64,000 nt of DNA from Gemmatimonadota bacterium (GTDB lineage Bacteria > Gemmatimonadota > Gemmatimonadetes > Gemmatimonadales > GWC2-71-9): the NCBI GenBank assembly GCA_016874005.1, contig VGVQ01000001.1:186001-250000 (forward strand), given 5' to 3'. Position 1 is the stretch's first letter, and every line of letters starts with the position of its first letter. The notes below the pieces were generated by a model that made no database searches, had not been told where the DNA came from, and saw only the letters and a list, made by a program, of their open reading frames with translations. Positions 17,913 through 25,313 of this stretch are shown here, piece by piece. The translations under genes were made by a program, and so were the position numbers.

Positions 17913-19649
17913 TCAACCGGTCCGGGGACGCTCGAGCACCCGACCCGGCAGAGCGCCGGTGACCCTCCCATCGAGCACCACCAGGGTGCCGTTGATCACC
18001 ACCGCCTCGGTGCCGCGCTGGGCTCGACAGGGGTCGAGATAGCTCGCATCGGTCCTCACGTTCTCGAGATCCAACACCACCAGGTCGGCCGCCATGCCGG
18101 GCCGGATCAACCCGCGGTCGACGAGGCCGAGGGCTTGGGCGCCTACGGAGGTGAGCGAGCGGATCGCGTAGGGCACCGTGATGGTCCCCCGCTCCATCGC
18201 GAAGGTCCGGATCAGCCGACCCGAGGTTCCCCAGGTGCCGGGGTGGGTGTAGGGCTGGCAGTCGGCCAGATCGTCCACACCCCGATCGAGCGAGACCCCG
18301 TTCCAGTCGTGGCGCATCCACTCCTCGATGTCCACCATCCCGACCGCCCGCATCGTCCAGACCACACCGCCGAGGCGCTCCGGAAAGCCATGTTCGGCGA
18401 GCCACAGGGCGGTCTCGAAGAGAGGCAGCCCGCGGGCCTTGGCCACCTGGCCTAACGTCCGCCCCACGAGATCCTTGACCGGATAATCCCGAATCAAGAG
18501 GCCGTCGGGGCCACCCTGCCGGTCGATCTCGTACTCGGCGTCGGATCGCATCTGGGCCCGGCGGGCCGGATCGACGAGGTTGCGAGCCAGGGTTGCTCGA
18601 GCGTCGCTGTAGTCGACCGGCGGGAAGTTGTCGCTCATGCTCATGCCCGGCACTTCTTGCTTGGCGTACGCCCAGCGAGGGATCAACGTGACGGTCTCGG
18701 CGTACCCTTCATAGGAATGCATGTTGGTGTAGATCTCGAGCCCCTCGGCCCAGGCCCGCTTGATCGTTTCGGTGGTGACCTTCGAGACGCCCCACTCCCG
18801 CGGTCCCTTGGGATGGATGTGATCGAACCAGAAGGGGACCTTCGCCCGCCGGGCGACCTCGATGCCCTCCAGGATCGCGTCCATCCAGTCGACCTGTCGC
18901 TGGGTGGGATGGTCGAGATGGCTGGGCAGCTGCCACTTCGGGTAACGCCCCTGCGACCGCATGTGCGCTTGAACGTGGCCGCCGAACTCGGCGACGACCT
19001 GGGCCAGGGCCACCAGCTCGTCGGTCGTCGAGTAGCGCATCGGGTTGTACTCGAGGCCGGTCGACAACCCGAAGCCGCCCTCCGCCATTCCCTGCCGCAC
19101 CAGCACCCGCATCCGCTCCAGTTCCTCGGCGGTGGCGGGACGCATGACCTCCGCCGGGCTGGTACCCATCGCCAGACGGCGGACCGCGCCGTGCGGCACC
19201 ATTGGCACGAGGTTGATGCTGTGGCCGAGTCGGCGGAGAGAGTCGCGCTGGGCGGCGAGCGGCCAGATCCCGCCCTCGGTGCCGTCGGCGTTGATCACCG
19301 CCGTGGTAAAACCCTGGAGCAGGTAGTTCGGGACGACCCGCCGGCCCGAGAGAATGCCGCGATCGACGTGCTCGTGGAGCCCGATGAATCCAGGGGTCAC
19401 CACCTTGCCGGTGGCATCGATCACCCGGTCGGCGGCGGCGGCCCGGAGGTCGCCGACCGCCGCGATCCGGTCGCCGCGGACGCCGATGTCGGCCCGGAAC
19501 CAGGGGTTGCCGGTACCGTCGAGGACCCGACCGCCTCGGATCACGAGATCGAATCGTTGCCCAGGGGTTTGGCCGGAGACGGCGTCCGCGGACCCCGCCA
19601 CCAGCCAGAAGGCGAGCCATCGCGATACCCAAGGCCGGAAGCAGCGCAT
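17913..19649 (-). CDS. N-acyl-D-amino-acid deacylase (D-aminoacylase) family, exported
   Basis: 578 residues. Signal peptide (WLAFWLVAGSADAVSGQ), then an amidohydrolase fold of the D-aminoacylase/N-acyl-D-glutamate deacylase type: HEH (GLHEHVDRG) near residue 92, a His in HMRSQGR, a His pair in FDHIHPKG, and a late Asp region followed by HPGTWGTSGRLIR. The C-terminal GMAADLVVLD segment is standard. The reaction is hydrolysis of N-acyl-D-amino acids (or D-peptides) to free D-amino acids. Last gene of the six-gene minus-strand operon. ATG 19649 has GAGGA upstream; ATG 19664 overlaps the stop of the preceding gene as ATGA and is the alternative. The DadA-like oxidase in the same operon could act on the product. 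Confidence 0.85.
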   Translation of the reverse strand: MRCFRPWVSRWLAFWLVAGSADAVSGQTPGQRFDLVIRGGRVLDGTGNPWFRADIGVRGDRIAAVGDLRAAAADRVIDATGKVVTPGFIGLHEHVDRGILSGRRVVPNYLLQGFTTAVINADGTEGGIWPLAAQRDSLRRLGHSINLVPMVPHGAVRRLAMGTSPAEVMRPATAEELERMRVLVRQGMAEGGFGLSTGLEYNPMRYSTTDELVALAQVVAEFGGHVQAHMRSQGRYPKWQLPSHLDHPTQRQVDWMDAILEGIEVARRAKVPFWFDHIHPKGPREWGVSKVTTETIKRAWAEGLEIYTNMHSYEGYAETVTLIPRWAYAKQEVPGMSMSDNFPPVDYSDARATLARNLVDPARRAQMRSDAEYEIDRQGGPDGLLIRDYPVKDLVGRTLGQVAKARGLPLFETALWLAEHGFPERLGGVVWTMRAVGMVDIEEWMRHDWNGVSLDRGVDDLADCQPYTHPGTWGTSGRLIRTFAMERGTITVPYAIRSLTSVGAQALGLVDRGLIRPGMAADLVVLDLENVRTDASYLDPCRAQRGTEAVVINGTLVVLDGRVTGALPGRVLERPRTG

Positions 19650-19660
19650 CGAGTGTTTCC

Positions 19661-20725
19661 TCATCTTGGCGAGAGGGTCACGACAGCCGAGCCGGCAAGG
19701 TCGGCCAGAATGTCGGCGGCCGGAGCCGCTCGGCAGAGTCGGGCCGCTTGCCCGGCCCACAGCGGCGAAAAGTCGTCGCGGCCGGCCGCCTCCGCCTTGG
19801 CCCGAATCGGGATCAGGGCACCGACCGCGAGTGGAAACGCGGGCGCCAGCGGTGAAAGCGGCCCCAGCTCGCGGATCAGCCGGTTGACGATGCCCCGCGC
19901 CGGCCTGCCGGTGAAGAGATTCGTCAGGGCGGTGTGCCCGGCTCCGTCGCCGGCGAGCGCGGCGCGATGCAACGCCGTCGTGGTCGCCTCGGGTGCTCGA
20001 AGGAAGGCCGTCCCGACCTGGACCCCGGCCGCGCCTAACGCCAGCGCGGCCGCCACCTGAGCCCGATCGGTGATTCCGCCGGCCGCCACCACCGGAACTC
20101 TGACCGCCCTGACGATCTGCGGGACCAGGGCCATCGTGCCGGTCTGGGTGGTGAGGTCCTCGCTCAGGAATATTCCCCGGTGACCGCCCGCCTCGAGCCC
20201 CTGCGCCACGATCAGGTCCACCCCGCGGCGCTCGAGCCAACGGGCCTCCTCGACCGTGGTGGCGCTCGAGATCACCACCGGGTTCCAGGTCTTCACCCGA
20301 GCCAAGGCGTCTTCGTCGGGCAGCCCGAAGTGGAAGCTCACCACCGGGGGACGGAACCGGGCTAGCAGTTCAGCCCGGCGGGTGTCGAACGGGACCCGTG
20401 CCGGGGCCGCTATGGCCGCATCGGCATCGACCCCGAACTCGGCATAGTACGGAGCCAGGGCCGAGCGCCACCCGACCTCGCGGGCGGGGTCGGGGTCGGG
20501 CTCGCGGTGGCAGAAGAAGTTGACGTTGTAGGGCCGATCGGTCGCGGCGTGGATGGTCTCGAGCTCCGTGGCGAGCTGCTCCAGAGAGAGCATTGCGGCT
20601 GGCAACGAACCGAGACCCCCAGCGTTGGAGACCGCCGCGGCGAGCCGGCTGTCCTGGGATCCGGCCATTGGCGCCTGGATGATCGGCACCGAGATGCCGA
20701 GACGCTCCATCAGCGGGGCGGTCAT
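19661..20725 (-). CDS. Nitronate monooxygenase / 2-nitropropane dioxygenase-like flavoenzyme
   Basis: 354 residues, an FMN-dependent TIM barrel. Signs are the N-terminal PIIQAPMAGSQD, SNAGGLGSLPAAM, the active-site His in GLEAGGHRG near residue 180, and the FMN-phosphate segment VAAGGITDRAQVAAAL-ALGAAGVQVGT. The family oxidises alkyl nitronates such as propionate-3-nitronate; some members are enoyl-reductase-like or of unknown substrate. Full length, no signal peptide, so cytoplasmic. It follows the FAD oxidoreductase by 36 bases and its stop overlaps a possible start of the D-aminoacylase gene. Confidence 0.88.
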   Translation of the reverse strand: MTAPLMERLGISVPIIQAPMAGSQDSRLAAAVSNAGGLGSLPAAMLSLEQLATELETIHAATDRPYNVNFFCHREPDPDPAREVGWRSALAPYYAEFGVDADAAIAAPARVPFDTRRAELLARFRPPVVSFHFGLPDEDALARVKTWNPVVISSATTVEEARWLERRGVDLIVAQGLEAGGHRGIFLSEDLTTQTGTMALVPQIVRAVRVPVVAAGGITDRAQVAAALALGAAGVQVGTAFLRAPEATTTALHRAALAGDGAGHTALTNLFTGRPARGIVNRLIRELGPLSPLAPAFPLAVGALIPIRAKAEAAGRDDFSPLWAGQAARLCRAAPAADILADLAGSAVVTLSPR

Positions 20726-20761
20726 AGCGGAATCGTACCGCCGGAGCCCCGAGGCATCCAG

Positions 20762-22141
20762 TCAGTGGCCCAACCAGCCCCAGAACCACGCTGTCCGCCG
20801 AGCCGGCCGTCCGGTCCTGGCCTCGGCTCGATCGGCGCCTCGGAAGAGCGCCATCACGCCCCGAACTCCGAGCCACCGGAACGGTTCCGTTTCCCAGAGC
20901 GGCGAGCGGTGCCCCACGAACGGCAACTCGGACAACCCAGTCGGCTGGTCGAGAACCTGCTCCGCCAGGATCCGCCCCGCGAGGTTGGCGAGAGCCACCC
21001 CATCGCCGGCGTAGCCGCCCGCGACCCCGATCCGGGTGACGGGGTCGAAGCGAACCGAGGGGAACCAGTCGCGGGACACGCCGAGGTTGCCGCCCCAGGC
21101 GTGGGTGAATCGGGTGTCGTTAGGCAGACCCGGGAACAGTTCGTTCAGCACCCGCCGGAGCATCACGTGGATGCCGTCGTGGCGATCGAAGGCGGGCCGA
21201 ATGGTCGATCCGAACCGATAGGGCGCGCCCCGGCCGCCGAAGGCGAGTCGGCCGTCGCCGGTGCGCTGCCCGTAGATCCTGAGATGGCGTTTGTCGCTGA
21301 AGGTTTCCCGATCGCGGAGCCCGATTCGGTCCCACACCGCCGCCGCGAGAGGCTCGGTCGCCACCATCAGGGAGTAGAGCGGAATCACCTCGCGGCGATG
21401 TCCCAGCATCGCGGGGCGGTACCCCTCGATGGCGAGGATCACCGCGCCGGCGGCGATGGTCCCGGTGGCGGTCAGGACCCGGCCGGGCTCGACGGCGAGC
21501 GCCGGGGTGCGCTCGTAGATGGCGGCACCCTTGGCCTCCACCGTCCTGGCAAGCCCGCGGACCAGCAGGGCCGGGTGAAGAGCCGCGCACGGCGCGACGA
21601 AGGTGGCCCCGAGCACCCCGGACGCCCCGATCCGGGCCATCGCCTGATCGCGATCGAGCCACCGAATGCTCTCCTCCCCGACCCCGAACCGGCGAGCCAA
21701 GGCAACCTCGTCCCGCGCCCGCAGCAACTGGGCCTGGTTACGGGCGACCGAGAGGTAGCCGCCCTTGTGAAAGTCGCACCCGATGCCCTCTCGAGCGGCC
21801 ACCCGACCGACCTCGTCGACCGTGTCGTCGAGTATCGCCTGGAGCCGGGGCACCGCGGCGGGGCCGGCATCGCGAGCCACCCGGCGATAGCTCGCCGGAA
21901 ACAGGGCCGAGCACCACCCGCCGTTGCGGCCCGAGGCACCGAAGCCGGCGACTTCCCGGTCGACCACCGCGACGCGAAGACCAGGCCGCCGCTGGAGCAG
22001 GTAGTAGGCGGTCCACAGGCCGGTGTAGCCCGCACCGACGATCGCCACGTCGACCGCGAGGTCCTCCGTAAGCGGCGCTCTCGGCGCGAAATCGTCGTTG
22101 GCCGTCTCGTGCCAAAGCGAAAGCCCTCGGTAGTCGCTCAT
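20762..22141 (-). CDS. FAD-dependent oxidoreductase, DadA/PuuB (D-amino-acid or amine oxidase) type
   Basis: 459 residues. The N-terminal dinucleotide fold is VDVAIVGAGYTGLWTAYY (GxGxxG) with the acidic end AVVDRE, followed by the FAD segment GFGASGRNGGW typical of the DAO family. The C-terminal FAD contact is seen in GVAGGYAGDGVALANLAG. Members oxidise D-amino acids, glycine derivatives or gamma-glutamyl amines, passing electrons to oxygen or quinone. ATG 22141 overlaps the stop of the hydrolase gene (ATGA). Sharing an operon with a D-aminoacylase suggests oxidation of released D-amino acids; this is inference, since DadA-like sequences cover many amines. Confidence 0.87.
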   Translation of the reverse strand: MSDYRGLSLWHETANDDFAPRAPLTEDLAVDVAIVGAGYTGLWTAYYLLQRRPGLRVAVVDREVAGFGASGRNGGWCSALFPASYRRVARDAGPAAVPRLQAILDDTVDEVGRVAAREGIGCDFHKGGYLSVARNQAQLLRARDEVALARRFGVGEESIRWLDRDQAMARIGASGVLGATFVAPCAALHPALLVRGLARTVEAKGAAIYERTPALAVEPGRVLTATGTIAAGAVILAIEGYRPAMLGHRREVIPLYSLMVATEPLAAAVWDRIGLRDRETFSDKRHLRIYGQRTGDGRLAFGGRGAPYRFGSTIRPAFDRHDGIHVMLRRVLNELFPGLPNDTRFTHAWGGNLGVSRDWFPSVRFDPVTRIGVAGGYAGDGVALANLAGRILAEQVLDQPTGLSELPFVGHRSPLWETEPFRWLGVRGVMALFRGADRAEARTGRPARRTAWFWGWLGH

Positions 22142-22890
22142 CCGGCGACCGAGCGCTCGACCACCGACCAGACCGCAACCGGGTCCTCCACTGGCGCGTT
22201 GTGACCCAGGCCCGTCAGGATGACCGGCGCCGCCACGAGCTGCTCCAAGTGGGCCTTGGGCGACATCGGGTCGCGCTCGCCGGCGGCGAGCACCACCCGG
22301 GCCCGAGCCGCCGCCAGCAGTTGGGCCATCGGGGGAGCGCCCATCCCGAACGCCGCCGGATCGAACCGGACCGTCCACCCGGTGGCCGTCTCGGCGAGCG
22401 CCGCGTCGGGAACCTGATCGGTCGGAAGCAACCCGGCCAGGCCGGCGAGCTTGAGATGCCGCTCGGCGGCGCCCTCCCTGGTCGGGTACTCCGGCTGCGG
22501 CCTGGCGGCGAGCGCGGCAGCCTTGGCCAGCTCGTCGTCGGTCCATACCACCTTGATCCCGACGCCCACGACCAGCTCGACCGTCACCCCGAACCAGCCG
22601 CTCGCCAACGCGAGGGCGACCACTCCGCCTAACGAATGGCCCACCGCCGTCACCCGAGCGCCGCTCGGCACCTCGGCCGCGACCGCCGCCGCGAGCTGAC
22701 CGAACGAATACCTCGCCAGTGACGGACTCCCACCGTGGCCCGGCAAGTCGGGCACGATCCACCGCCCCGGCCACCGGGACGGCAGCAGCTCCTGGATTCC
22801 GGCCCAGACCTCGCCGGTGGCGCCCATGCCGTGGAGGAGAAGGAGGACCGAGTCTCCCGACCCACCGCGCTGAACTCGCAGTCCCTTCAT
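22138..22890 (-). CDS. Alpha/beta-fold hydrolase
   Basis: 250 residues with a complete catalytic triad by pattern: the nucleophile elbow GHSLGG (Ser near residue 83), Asp in GERDPM (about 207) and His in GLGHNAPVED (about 230). The oxyanion-hole segment LLLHGMGATGEVW is near the N-terminus. No signal peptide. The family includes esterases, haloperoxidase-like enzymes and C-C bond hydrolases, and the substrate cannot be read. ATG 22890 overlaps the stop of the P450 gene, so the two are translationally coupled and probably act in one pathway. Confidence 0.87.
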   Translation of the reverse strand: MKGLRVQRGGSGDSVLLLLHGMGATGEVWAGIQELLPSRWPGRWIVPDLPGHGGSPSLARYSFGQLAAAVAAEVPSGARVTAVGHSLGGVVALALASGWFGVTVELVVGVGIKVVWTDDELAKAAALAARPQPEYPTREGAAERHLKLAGLAGLLPTDQVPDAALAETATGWTVRFDPAAFGMGAPPMAQLLAAARARVVLAAGERDPMSPKAHLEQLVAAPVILTGLGHNAPVEDPVAVWSVVERSVAG

Positions 22891-24248
22891 CGGCCCCGGC
22901 TCCACCGTATCGGGAGCCGCTTGACTCCTCGCTGGAAGTTGGAGCGCAGCAGCGCCGGCGGTCCGTCCGGTTCGATGGTCCCCATTCGCTCGAACACCTC
23001 CGCGAAGAGCGCCCGCATCTGAACCCGGGCGAGATGCGCCCCGAGACAGTAGTGCGGCCCATACCCGAAGGCCAGGTGGGGATTCGGCTGGCGGTCGAGG
23101 CGAAGGGCATCCGGCCGCTCGAACACGGTCTCGTCGCGATTGGCCGAGCTGAACGACACCACCATTTTGTCGCCGGCGCGGATCGAGGTACCGGCCAGGG
23201 TCGCGTCCCCGGCGGCCGTCCGCCGAAAGGTCATCACCGGAGTCCACCAGCGAAGCAGTTCGTCCATCGCCGAGGCCAGCAGCTCGGGCTGCCCTCGCAA
23301 CCTTCGCTGCTCCGCCGGATACTCCATCAGGCCAATGGCGGCGCCCGGCAGGCCGTTGCGGAGAGTCTCGTTGCCGGCCACCGCGAAGAGCCAGAACATG
23401 TTCTCGAACTCCTCGACCGAGAGACTGCCGCCTTCGTCGTCCCGCTCGGCGAGGAGGATCGACATGACGTCGTCGCCCGGGGTTCGGCGCTTCGATTCGG
23501 CGAGGAGATGAGCGTAATGGTAGAGGTCGGGCATCCCCTCACGGGTCCGAGGATCGGGCATCCGGCCGCTCGGGTCGGGCCGGGGCCGGCGCCGGAGCGC
23601 CTCGCGGGCCATCGCGGTTCCCGAGCCACCGTCGAAGACCGCGGAGGTGGCATACTCGGCGTCCTGAAAGCCGATCACCCGATTGGACCAGTCGAACAGC
23701 AGCAGCCGATCCTCGGTTGGAACGCCGAGGATTTCGGCGAGGGTGAGCAGCGGCAGATCGGCGGCCAGGTCTTTCACGAAGTCGAGCCGGCCGGCCGAAC
23801 GGCCACCGGTGGCTCGGGCCACGAGCGCCCGAGCGTGGCCCCGGATCCGGTCTTCGAGCTGCGCCACCGCCCGGGGCGTGAACGACCGCGTCAACAGGCG
23901 GCGGAGTCGGGTGTGCTCGGGCGGATCCATGTTGAGCATCATCCGGCGGACGTACCGGAGCGCTTCCGGGGTGCTAGGGTCCCGAGTCTGGGTCCCCCCT
24001 AACGATGACGAGTAGCTGCCGGGGTCGCCCAGCACGGTCTGGACGTCGCGATGCCCGGTGACGAACCAGAACCCCGGACCGGCGGACAGGTCGCCGATCG
24101 CGGGTTCCTCGACCCAGATCACCGGCCGCTCCCGCCGGAGCTTCGCGAACAGCTCGAACGGCACTCCCTCTAGATAGGTCGTCGGGTCGAGCAGCCGCCG
24201 GCACTCGGCCGGGTCGAGTCGGAGCGCGGCGGGCGGAGGTGGCCTCAC
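22887..24248 (-). CDS. Cytochrome P450
   Basis: 453 residues, soluble bacterial class. The haem-Cys loop is FGYGPHYCLGAHLAR (Cys near residue 400), the ExxR motif lies in DELLRW, and the I-helix oxygen-binding region reads FAVAGNETLRN, where Asn-Glu replaces the common acid-Thr pair partly as in CYP124/125/142-type enzymes. It hydroxylates an unknown hydrophobic substrate and needs a ferredoxin and a reductase, neither of which is encoded nearby. The start is GTG 24248, overlapping the stop of the GNAT gene as GTGA. Co-translation with hydrolase and FAD oxidoreductase genes suggests a degradative or tailoring pathway. Confidence 0.92.
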   Translation of the reverse strand: MRPPPPAALRLDPAECRRLLDPTTYLEGVPFELFAKLRRERPVIWVEEPAIGDLSAGPGFWFVTGHRDVQTVLGDPGSYSSSLGGTQTRDPSTPEALRYVRRMMLNMDPPEHTRLRRLLTRSFTPRAVAQLEDRIRGHARALVARATGGRSAGRLDFVKDLAADLPLLTLAEILGVPTEDRLLLFDWSNRVIGFQDAEYATSAVFDGGSGTAMAREALRRRPRPDPSGRMPDPRTREGMPDLYHYAHLLAESKRRTPGDDVMSILLAERDDEGGSLSVEEFENMFWLFAVAGNETLRNGLPGAAIGLMEYPAEQRRLRGQPELLASAMDELLRWWTPVMTFRRTAAGDATLAGTSIRAGDKMVVSFSSANRDETVFERPDALRLDRQPNPHLAFGYGPHYCLGAHLARVQMRALFAEVFERMGTIEPDGPPALLRSNFQRGVKRLPIRWSRGR

Positions 24249-24808
24249 CGCGACGGACCGGGACCCTGGGGCAGGTCGCAGCGCATGTGGAGTTCGTCCT
24301 GGAACAGTCCGTCGACGACGAGAAAGTCCCGCTCCACGCCGATCGGGACGAACCCGATCGACCGATAGAGGTCGATGGCGGCTCGGTTGGCGACGTTGAC
24401 GCCGAGGGTCAGGTATCGGAGCCGGAGTGCCGTCGCGGCGAAATCGACGGCCTCGAGCACCAGCGCCCTGCCGACCCCGCGGCGCCGTGCCGCGGGGTGC
24501 ACATACATCCCCCAGATGTGTCCATGATGCCGCATCTTGGCTTTGGCCTGGCGGTAGACGCCGACGACGCCGATCAGGGCCGGGTCGAACGCACCGAACA
24601 CCGCCGCCTCGGGGTCGGCGAGCCGCTCGGCGATCGCCGACATGGGGGTGTCGGCCTCCTCCTCATAGGAAGCGGCGAATGCTTGCGACGATTCCTGGAG
24701 CCCGAGTAGTCGGAGGGCCTGGAACTCGGCGGCGTCGGTTTCGACCAGTCGACGGATCTGGTAGCCGGTGGCGGGCGGTACGGCATCTCGTTCGGCCGGG
24801 GCGGGCAT
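24245..24808 (-). CDS. GNAT-family N-acetyltransferase
   Basis: 187 residues. The acetyl-CoA pyrophosphate loop is in VHPAARRRGVGRALV near residue 106, preceded by the beta strand IWGMYV, with the C-terminal NRAAIDLYRSIGF typical of GNAT folds. It transfers an acetyl group to an amine of an unknown small molecule or protein. It is the first gene of the six-gene operon. Upstream, CATGAT ends six bases before ATG 24808 and could be a -10 element of a leaderless transcript, though I see no good -35. Confidence 0.87.
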   Translation of the reverse strand: MPAPAERDAVPPATGYQIRRLVETDAAEFQALRLLGLQESSQAFAASYEEEADTPMSAIAERLADPEAAVFGAFDPALIGVVGVYRQAKAKMRHHGHIWGMYVHPAARRRGVGRALVLEAVDFAATALRLRYLTLGVNVANRAAIDLYRSIGFVPIGVERDFLVVDGLFQDELHMRCDLPQGPGPSR

Positions 24809-24916
24809 TGGACAATCATGCCGGTAGGGGGGTTGGCTCGCCAGGGCCGGTGTGCTGCCGTCCCTGGGGCGACTGGGTGTGATGCTCAGCGCCCCGGCCC
24901 CGCGACCGGCCTCCCC

Positions 24917-24945
24917 TTGCGGTTCTAGGGGTAGCGCGGTATGCT
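24917..24945 (+). promoter_or_regulatory. Predicted sigma70-type promoter of padR-ADOP operon
   Basis: TTGCGG at 24917-24922 and TATGCT at 24940-24945 with a 17-base spacer. The inverted repeat of the next entry overlaps the end of the -35, the spacer and the region just after the -10, so a bound repressor would block RNA polymerase. Confidence 0.5.
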
Positions 24946-24955
24946 CCCCTAGAAC
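24922..24955. promoter_or_regulatory. Perfect 10-bp inverted repeat, likely PadR operator
   Basis: The left arm GTTCTAGGGG (24922-24931) and right arm CCCCTAGAAC (24946-24955) are exact reverse complements separated by 14 bases. The repeat sits on the predicted promoter, 20 bases before the padR start codon. PadR proteins are dimers that commonly bind dyads in their own promoters, so autoregulation of this operon is the natural reading. Confidence 0.6.
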
Positions 24956-24974
24956 TACAGAGGGAAGGGCAATT

Positions 24975-25310
24975 ATGGGGGAAACGGTACCGGTGCTCAA
25001 GGGGACGGTCGACCTCCTCATCCTCCGCGCCTTGGCTGCGGCGGCCACCCATGGCTATGGGGTGATGCGCTGGATCGAGGAGGCCACCGGCGCGGTAATC
25101 CAGGTCGACGAAGGATCGCTCTACCCCGCGTTGTACCGGCTCGAGGACCGCGGCTGGGTCACCTCCGATTGGGGCGTCTCCGAGAACAACCGGCGGGCTC
25201 GATTCTACTCACTCACCACGGCGGGTCGAGCTCAGCTCAAGGCGGAGTCGCGGGATTTTCTTCGCTTCGCCGCCGCGATGTCGCAGGCGCTCCAGGTAGC
25301 GCGGAGCTAG
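24975..25310 (+). CDS. PadR-family transcriptional regulator
   Basis: 111 residues. The winged-helix core reads LKGTVDLLILRAL, then HGYGVMRWIEE and the wing region VDEGSLYPALYRLEDRGW, all hallmarks of PadR. The short C-terminus after YSLTTAGRAQL is that of the small subfamily linked to ADOP permeases in Acidobacteria and Gemmatimonadota. ATG 24975 has GGGAAGGG upstream. The permease gene starts three bases after its stop, so this is a two-gene operon that the regulator very likely controls through the inverted repeat at 24922-24955. Confidence 0.92.
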   Translation: MGETVPVLKGTVDLLILRALAAAATHGYGVMRWIEEATGAVIQVDEGSLYPALYRLEDRGWVTSDWGVSENNRRARFYSLTTAGRAQLKAESRDFLRFAAAMSQALQVARS

Positions 25311-25313
25311 TCG

